A stretch of DNA of 64,000 nucleotides from Allygus modestus (Eukaryota; Arthropoda; Insecta; Hemiptera; Cicadellidae): the NCBI GenBank assembly GCA_963675035.1, contig OY776114.1, positions 40,751,376 to 40,815,375 on the forward strand, written 5' to 3'. The notes under the pieces were generated by a model. That model was not told where the DNA came from and ran no database searches. It saw only the letters and a list, made by a program, of their open reading frames with translations. Of this stretch, positions 56,936-64,000 are shown piece after piece (within the stretch, counting starts at the first letter, position 1; each line of letters begins with the position of its first letter). Both the position numbers and the translations under genes were made by a program.

Positions 56936-57895
56936 ACTGTTTCCGATGTTGTAATATATCATATACATCAATTGGTGTTTAATTCTGTATAGGTTTAATC
57001 CATTTATAGAAAATTGATACTGAAGTACTGATATTTGAACATTAACAATACTGATTAGTCAAATAGATTATCAATACAATACAAAGTGGTTCTTTAGTTG
57101 AAAAAAACCGAAATACCTATCGTATATTAGTCGTTAACAAATGTGATTGTGGTAACCGAGCAGGATAATTTATCCAGGATATCTTATAAATTGAATTACA
57201 ATAACAATTTTAAATACATATCACGTACCATATTTAATTATTGCGAGTTTTGTAATTGAGGTTATTAGCTTTGTTAATAAGTCTTGACATTTATTGCTCA
57301 GTTACCTTATACAAAATAATATAACATTTAAATATCTTAAAGCAGCATATTACATAGCAATCGTATAGTTCTTAAAGTATAAGCTTGTATATATTTTGTA
57401 ACAGTCTGATTGATGATTTTTGAAAAAAAAATGCAAACTATATTACTTGAATACAATACAGTTACATTAATATTGAATGTGTTAAATCATAACACAGTAT
57501 TAAAATCCAGTATTAAAATGTTATCCAGTATTAAAATGCTCTCCAGTATTAAAAGATTTAGTACATACACTCAGTACTAAAATGTAATAAATAACAAAAT
57601 CACTAAATTTGTTCTCTAACAGTAGTTGTGGTTTTGTATACTTGATCTTTTAAAGCTACATTTATGCCATTTATGTAAGAAGTGTGAATTTTAGAGTGGA
57701 AAGTTTGGTTGTTTTACGGCTGTTATAGCACAAAGATGGAATGAGCATAAATGTGATATTTAAGGATGTGCTAAGTTACAACAGTACACACTAGACTAAC
57801 CTGTCAATTTATTGAATAGTATTACAAAACCCTTTACACAAGAGTTGTTACATGTTACAAAACAAAACTGGTGTAACAAAATTACCTGTCTGTTA
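56936..57895. repeat. Intergenic DNA with a short CCAGTATTAAAATG tandem array
   Basis: (T)CCAGTATTAAAATG recurs four to five times at 57497-57590 with 16-20-bp spacing. The rest is AT-rich with nothing recognised. Confidence 0.6.
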
Positions 57896-58029
57896 TAGTT
57901 TTAGCGAATTTCCCCTATAGGGAAGAAGCTATTACCGTAGGTGGCATGGTAAGACTTAAGCCCGAGACCATGATAACTTTTCGTTTTGAGGTCCCCAGAT
58001 GCCAAAAACACTATTCGTTCAAATTTATA

Positions 58030-58128
<99 letters not shown>

Positions 58129-59093
58129 GTTACCGCGATAACTTTTGAAAGAAACACCCGATTTTGATGAAATTTGGCACAAATGTGGAGAGTAGCATTT
58201 ATGACTTTAAGTTCGAAAACCAGATCGATCGGTCTATGGGAAGGGGGTTTCATGGGGGTTTACAATTTTCCAAAAATCGGCTTTTTGCAAATTTGACCCC
58301 AAAATGTTAAAACACTCAATTTTGATTATAACCATTTTATAGAGCTTAAAAAACAAATAATTTTGTATCTTGAATCATTAACCTAGGTTAAGTGGTTGAG
58401 GAGAAAATCCAAAAAAAACGTTTCCCATGTTAATCTTATGGGAAAAAGGTTTTTAGATTTTTCTCAGATAGTTTTACTAAAAACTTCACATTTCTGTTTA
58501 TTAATGTGTTTAGCTCAACAAAACAAACATTTTGGTGTTTTAATCGTTGTTCTACGTTCAACCGTTGCAGAGATATTCAAAGTGCTAAACACAGTACGTT
58601 GTCCAATGTTATCCTTATGGAGAATAAATAAAATTCTATATCGCGATTATTTATGAATGTATATTGATGAAACTTGGTATGTGGCTTCAAATAGTTGTGG
58701 TATAGTGATATTAGAACAAAAAACAAGTTTTTTGTTGATAGTCCCCGTAGCAGCAAACCTGCATACTCGGCCCCCATGTTATTCATATGGAGAATAAGTA
58801 AAGTTGTATATCTCCCTTAATTATGAACCTACATTAAGAGAACTTGGTATTTAGCTTCACCTGGTCCAGTTGTATTGATAATTGAAAAAAACACATTACT
58901 TATCTTCCTCGTTGCAGCAAACCTGCGTCCTCAACCCTAATGTTATTCTTATGGAGAATGAATAAAATGCTATATATCACTTATTTATGGATGTATTTTT
59001 GTGAAACTTGGTAAATAGCTCTATATAGTAGTAAGTCACATATATATGCATTGGAAATTCGCTGAGTACGCAGGTTTGCTGCGACGGGGGTAT
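57896..59093 (+). repeat. Repeat family A, copy 8 (reference full-length copy)
   Basis: Clean ends: TTTTAGCGAATTTCCCCTAT and GGAAATTCGCTGAGTACGCA / GGTTTGCTGCGACGGGGGTA. In order: leader (AAGCTATTACCGTAGGTGGC, TTAAGCCCGAGACCATGATA, GGTCCCCAGATGCCAAAAAC), (TA)n(TG)n microsatellite, GATGAAATTTGGCACAAATG block, AGTGCTAAACACAGTACGTT block, then three CAGCAAACCTGC modules. About 1.2 kb, no coding frame beyond the microsatellite artefacts. Confidence 0.9.
58027..58127. repeat. (TA)n(TG)n microsatellite inside family A copy 8
   Basis: About 55 bases of TA followed by about 45 bases of TG. Frames reading HTHTHT or YIYIYI across it are artefacts. Confidence 0.95.
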
Positions 59094-59548
59094 TTTTATT
59101 CAGATTTTAAATTAATATAGCAGTTTGTTTACATTAATAATTTTAAATCCAAGTTAAAATGGTACCAGTCATTGGCAATAAAACCTGAACATTTAACAAG
59201 TTTATTTCTTACATTATTCTGTGATCAACGTAATACATGTTACTGTACTAGTCAGTTACACAAACACAATCACTTTATTACTTAGAATTGTAATTATTAG
59301 TTTCAAAATATCTGTCTCTAACCTAATTAACAAGAGATTTTTCTCATCGGCTGACTATTTCATATCCTTTGCATAGGGGGCATTTACAAATCAAGAAATG
59401 TGTAAAGCTTAGAGTTAAAAATACTAAAATATACTAGCATAAACATATCACAGTAAAATTATCTTAACCAATCATCTAGCTTACATATAATAACAAATAA
59501 CTTAAAAGTATGAGAATCATATCATAGGGAGTACACAAACATCTTATA
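59094..59548. other. Intergenic DNA, nothing recognised
   Basis: AT-rich spacer between family A copy 8 and the Helitron. Confidence 0.5.
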
Positions 59549-59923
59549 TCTTTATATATAATTCTGTAAGCGAAATTTTTAAGTCAAATTTGTGGGCGTT
59601 TGGCAAATTGCAGGATGATTATAGACGGCTTAAATTTAAGGTCTTGATCTCAGGGACTCAGGAAAAATAGCACTATTTCTAAAAAGTTACCATCAAACGA
59701 GAAATAAATAACGTAAAGCATCCCCCATAAGAAAAGCATGGGGATTTAAAAACGTCTGCTTTGTTTACATTAAAACGTGTGATTATGTGTCTATTTTGCG
59801 TACTAACTGACATGTGTTCCTACTTATATTGCTTTTCTTTTCTTAACACGTAAAGAGTAAAAAATCAGATAATTCAGAGTATTTGGAGCTAGGTTAGGGG
59901 CAATGGCCCCTTAAAGTCACTAG
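59549..59923 (+). mobile_element. Non-autonomous Helitron (family D, copy 2, uninterrupted)
   Basis: Starts TCTTTATATATAATTCTGTA after an A, and ends with the hairpin GGGGCAATGGCCCC then TTAAAGTCACTAG followed by T. It is the undisturbed counterpart of the copy split at 14469-22779. Confidence 0.7.
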
Positions 59924-60773
59924 TATTATTATAATGATCAGGTGATCCAAACAAATTACATACCGTTCTATTGCATCAGATCTCGCGGATTTCAATAACT
60001 CATTGCAAAGCACATCAAGATAGCTTTTACGTTTGCTGGGTCTCAACCACAGACCATTTTGTTTTCTATGCTCTGTTGTCTCAACCCCTTCCGTACCATT
60101 TGTATGGTATAGCCTATGAATTAAACCTCCATTTTAACATTGGAATTACGCCAGTTGGGCCGGAGCTATTCCAATTTCTGCACAGGAAATGTGGACGCGG
60201 TTTTTTCAAAGCGCATCGAAGTCGCAGCTCCTACTCCGACCTAACAAGTAAAATTTGAAAGTAACAATTCTTAAACCAAGATCGGGTGGCAAGTATAATT
60301 ACAGATTTTTTTCCGTGGGTGATGATCGCTTATACGGTATTTAAATTTTATTTTATAAAATTATTTTTCATTTTTCAATTTTAACAAATCTATGTGTAAA
60401 TTTTTTTATTTAATCACTCTTTTTGGGTCATTTTACTGGCTTTTTACAACTTAAATGTGATTAAGATGGCCAAACTTACCTCTACACATTTACTTGCAAA
60501 ACAAAACTATAAACATATCACGACATAATATAAGTCATGAACGCGTGCAGACTCATTTCACTCTCAACACAACTTCTAGAATAAAATATGCAATACGATA
60601 CCGGCTCTGGAGGGCGGTTGTTGCCCTTGCGAACACCAACACGAACATTGCATTTGCCTTGTCTATTATAAGCAGGGGTACCAAGGAGTTTCACAATGCG
60701 TGATTCTCTTGACCAGTGTATGGTTTAGTGGCTTCATTGTCGGTAACTACTGAAGGTGTTGAAGGATGAGCTT
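59924..60773. other. Flank and 3' UTR side of the second ninjurin exon
   Basis: A plus-strand frame at 59971-60258 (95 codons) lacks known motifs. 60490-60770 probably includes the 3' UTR of the minus-strand gene (AATAAA, read on the minus strand, was not clearly placed). Confidence 0.4.
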
Positions 60774-60953
60774 TCACGATGAGCGGTACGGCGCCTCGCC
60801 GGTGATGCTGAAGGCGGCGATGAACACGTTGATAACAGTGATAAGGAACACCCCCACCACCACGTAGTTGTTGATTTGGTTCGCCTTCTCCAGCTTGGAG
60901 TCGCCCTTGAGGTCGCAGCGGCCCTTGAAGATAAGGGAGACGCCGACGGCCAC
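60774..60953 (-). CDS. Ninjurin-like protein, last coding exon (second paralogue)
   Basis: On the minus strand an acceptor (CATTTCCTTCCAG) opens a 180-base GC-rich exon of 59 codons plus TGA (60774-60776). The peptide runs VAVGVSLIFKGRCDLKGDSK, LEKANQINNYVVVGVFLITV, INVFIAAFSITGEAPYRSS. The arrangement is end of the first membrane helix (VGVSLIF), GR.DL polar loop, A..(I/L)NN and then a second membrane segment with VFLITVINVFI.AF. It matches the ninjurin family closely, more so than the exon at 5841. Ninjurins are small two-helix plasma-membrane proteins. Upstream exons should lie at higher coordinates, but none was recognised to 64000, implying long introns. Confidence 0.85.
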   Translation of the reverse strand: MAVGVSLIFKGRCDLKGDSKLEKANQINNYVVVGVFLITVINVFIAAFSITGEAPYRSS

Positions 60954-61704
60954 CTGGAAGGAAATGGAAACTCTTAAAACTGAATACGGTTATGAGAAAT
61001 CGTGGTTTTATTGAAAAATAACACTTTAATCTTATTGGTGCAAGAGCAAACTATGCGAGGATTCGTGCGGTTTGCTCCAACAATTCCCGGGTAAGTGAAT
61101 TGTTTACAATTTCACATTTCATGTACATTTCAAACACATTTCAAGTTAAACACAAATGTGTTGACTTATTAAGCAATCAGTTTATACAGTTTTTCATTTG
61201 TTTATCTCACCTTAAATTCAAATTACGCGTCTTGACGAGACAAAAAAGATGGCGCAATCAGAATTCAGATCCGACTCGGAGCTCTAAAAACTGTGTTATA
61301 TTGCAATAGTTGTTCTAGGCCCTGTTATAGAGCCTAAAAGCCAAAAGACCGAAAATCGCTGAACAAAAATAGGAACATCCTTTAGAATTTAGATTTTGTG
61401 ATCTGTATATCGATACGCGGACATCATAGTCACCATTGCAAACGGTTAAAGATACAGATTAGATTAAATTGTTCTGAGAATAATTCAGTGAGTTCAAATT
61501 TATGACTGCCGAGTTTGTAGATATTTGAAAATATCACTTTTTGCCGTTTTAAGTGTAACCCAATTAATGCAGTACATTCATGTCTGTGAGACTAGAGTCC
61601 GAAAAACTAAGAGTTTCACAACACAGATTTCGCGTCCATGAAAAATTGCCGCCTCAAATGGGTGTAGTAAGGGTTTTTAATAAAATAAAATACCAGAACC
61701 TTAA
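60954..61704. other. Presumed intron of the ninjurin gene, nothing recognised
   Basis: AT-rich; short frames without motifs. Confidence 0.45.
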
Positions 61705-62142
61705 GGGTGCGCCGTACCTCCCTTCCGCACGCTCAAGTAAGGGGTTTGCATCTCCCTCATTGTAGGCTAAATTGTTAACCAATTAAAAATAATTTGATGT
61801 TATTTAATTTAATAAATGTTCATCTAGAGATCATACGATTTAAAAATCGTGATTTTAATTCAAAATAAGTGGTAGGCCATTAGTAATGTTCTCAAATTAA
61901 GCGTTTTTCTAAAGATTCCTAACGTATGGAGAAAAATTATTTTGGAGAAAAGGAACCGTATGATCCCTAGATTGGAATCTGAAAAGTGTGAAACTGCAAA
62001 TAGTTTGGTAGAAATCTGTAAAATAACAGTGCGATCGAGGAGAACAAAATGGTCTTCAAGCGTAAATATGCATGGCCCTGCTTGTTGGCGGCGTCGGCGC
62101 GGCGCTAAACAACAATGAATTCAATCTGGGTAGGGCGCACCC
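61705..62142. mobile_element. TTAA-target MITE
   Basis: Ends GGGTGCGCCGTACC and GGTAGGGCGCACCC with TTAA on both sides (61701-61704, 62143-62146). An inner inverted pair TCTAGAGATCATACG / CGTATGATCCCTAGA lies at 61826 and 61957. Non-coding, 438 bp. Confidence 0.85.
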
Positions 62143-62146
62143 TTAA

Positions 62147-63329
62147 AGTGATTAGGAATCCAAGGGTGTTTCCATCTTCATTGAGGCGCTCTCGCTTGTG
62201 TTAAATGTCACATTATACAAATAGGGGAGTTCATGGGCCGGCCACAGGTAGAAATTAAATTGAAAAATAATTTTCAGAACATTTATTTTTATGTGTAGGC
62301 AATTCCATATGTATCCACAAGCAACTATCCTAGCAAAATAATTTACGCTTGTCTTGCAAACGTGTTTTGTTTACGGCAGTAAATATTTATTTATTAGAAA
62401 TGTTGTACGAAGTTTTAGAACAAATAAAATGGCTGTAAGAAGTAACAACTATTAACTCACATTCGTTCGCTGCGTGAAATAAAACTGTTTTTAGCCAAAA
62501 ACGAAATATAGCCCTGTAACATTATATATATATATATATATATATATCTTATATACGCATTTACTGCGGGTGGGTCATTGGACATTGCTCAACATTGGAA
62601 CATAGGAGATTTTCATGTTTAAACATGTCAAACGCAGCGAAAGTGTTCAAGACAGCTAAGACGTTTTGGGACAAAACTTCCATAAATAGAACATTTAATT
62701 AATTTTTCATCCCCAGTTTTTGAGATATGAGGTACAATTTCATGGATTCAAATGTAGAAATTCCAATTCTATGCTTTATTTCAAAAGGAAACATCTAACA
62801 CAAAAATACATACTAGGTGTTGTAGTTGCATAAATTAAATTTTATTGAGACATATATTTTGCTTTTGCATGAAAAAGTAATGTTTTATATTTAAAGATTG
62901 AAAAAATAATTTTACCATCGGAAAGGACACACATATAACATGGCATTCGTAATAACTCGTTTATGATAATGGGTTGAGGGTTGACGATAAATCGCAAATA
63001 TCCGTAATGTGATTCAACAAAACAGGCCTACTATCTAACCGCACATTCTTAACTTAGTATCAGCTTGACGAATTTCAGAAATTCAAAACACAATGTTATC
63101 AGGTTCTTTTAATACTCCGATATAAAAATAAGATACTGATATTTAATATAAAACTAATTTTTCAAACCGTTTCAGTAATATGAATAAATACGTTTTAAGC
63201 AAAATGTATGAAACCCCCATTTTTGTAACTGCAAATAAATATCATAACGTATAGTATTTTTCAAGAAAAGTTTCTTTCTTTCGCAATAAAGAATACAGTT
63301 AGCTTAGTTATATTTAAAGTTTTGAAATT
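62147..63329. other. Presumed intron; TA microsatellite at 62523-62550
   Basis: AT-rich with no supported gene. The TA run is the only clear feature. Confidence 0.5.
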
Positions 63330-63545
63330 GTACTAGTGCAGTCCTGTCCCGCACGGTGCGTTCTGTGTCTGGCTTTTGTGTTTGGTTTGATTCTTCCATT
63401 TTGACTGCTTTTACAGTTCTCTCTTTTTCCAGCCTTGTCTGGATTGTGCCTTTAATATTTGTGTAATTTTGTTATCTTCTAGGTATTTTTCTCGCCTGAA
63501 AGACGGGATCAGATTTCAGCTCCCGAAACGTCATGAAACTTGTTT
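63330..63545 (+). mobile_element. Penelope-like terminal region with hammerhead-like core
   Basis: TGCAGTCCTGTCCCGCACGG, TTTTACAGTTCTCTCTTTTT, then CGCCTGAAAGACGGGATCAG ending CTCCCGAAACGTC at 63496-63532. CTGA.GA ... GAAACGTC with a CGGGA/TCCCG stem between is the layout of the hammerhead motifs in the terminal repeats of Penelope-like elements. The core has extra bases, so it is probably inactive. No protein-coding part of the element is nearby. Confidence 0.4.
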
Positions 63546-63689
63546 TTACTAATGAGTGATGAAAAATGTCCGCAATAATCTCTTAAATAATATAAGCTCA
63601 CCGTAACCAACAATGAATTTTAACAAAGAATAACACACTGTATAATTTAATGTATTGTGTGATCAATTTTCGAACCCATCGTTGATTTT

Positions 63690-64000
63690 AAAAAATACCC
63701 CCGTCGCAGCGAACCTGCGTACTTAGAGAATTTCCAATGCACAATACCACATATCCAATTATGTCTTACCACATAAAGCCGCAAACCAAGTTTAATGAAA
63801 ATATATTCACAAAAAGCGATATATGCAATTGTAATTATTCTCCATAAGCATAACATTGGGGATGAGTATGTAGGTTTGCTGGAACAAGGAACACAACAAT
63901 TAGTGTTTATGCAATATAATTCAATTAGGTGAAGTCGCATACCAAGTTTCATCAATATTCATTCATAAATAAGCGTTATATAACATTTTAGTTATTCTTC
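63690..64000 (-). repeat. Repeat family A, copy 9 (cut by the window end)
   Basis: Begins (plus-strand view) TACCCCCGTCGCAGCGAACC TGCGTACTTAGAGAATTTCC and continues through two modules to the end of the window. Confidence 0.85.

Noticed and set aside
57901..58253. Frames with HTHTHT and YIYIYI runs
   Set aside because: They are translations of the (TA)n(TG)n microsatellite inside family A, on both strands.
1..64000. CRISPR arrays, bacterial operons, rRNA genes, integrated viral genes
   Set aside because: None of the expected signatures was found; repeats here are eukaryotic transposons and satellites.

Overview
This is a eukaryotic, AT-rich, intron- and transposon-dominated window. It is almost certainly from an arthropod, most likely an insect. 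The BESS-motif protein, the ninjurin exons, the R2-type and Jockey-type non-LTR retrotransposons, Helitrons, Penelope-like fragments and many hAT, TTAA-target and Tc1-type MITEs all fit that; hemipteran affinity is only a guess. There are no operons, no bacterial genes, no CRISPR array and no complete tRNA or rRNA. Most open frames of 60-100 codons here look like chance or repeat-borne frames.

Real genes are sparse. (1) A last coding exon of a ninjurin-family protein at 5841-6005 (+). (2) A second, different ninjurin last exon at 60774-60953 (-). (3) A BESS-motif protein at 30042-30521 (+). (4) Only 193 bp downstream, an intact 621-residue jerky/Tigger-like (pogo-derived) protein at 30715-32580 (+). 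Its DNA-binding half is well kept but all three catalytic acidic positions are replaced, so it looks like a domesticated transposase. (5) Three small phase-compatible exons (56816-56831, 44229-44266, 41112-41187, all -) that would begin a Lys/Gly/Ala-rich protein, with GC-type splice donors. The remaining exons of genes 1, 2 and 5 were not found.

Layout: 1-5800 holds a transposase tail, a copy of the dominant repeat (here called family A), a hAT MITE, a palindrome and a LINE tail. 5841-9434 holds the ninjurin exon, an R2-type retrotransposon with only two visible lesions, and a decayed Jockey-type fragment. 9450-11965 is a ~150-bp satellite interrupted by family A. 14469-22779 is one Helitron split by a TTAA element (itself carrying a second TTAA element) and by a 5.4-kb transposon that carries another family A copy with its own MITE. 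23773-25160 is a foldback element. 25418-27765 is a family A copy with two nested MITEs. 29888-33330 is the host gene island. 34369-64000 is mostly introns and intergenic DNA with family A and B copies, Helitrons, MITEs, palindromes, a 60-bp minisatellite and Penelope remnants.

The most useful signals are: the catalytically dead transposase next to a BESS protein; family A and its diverged relative B, whose terminal inverted repeats differ in a compensating way; and several nested insertions whose target-site duplications can be checked against empty sites in sister copies in this same window. All calls come from reading the sequence; no database search was run.
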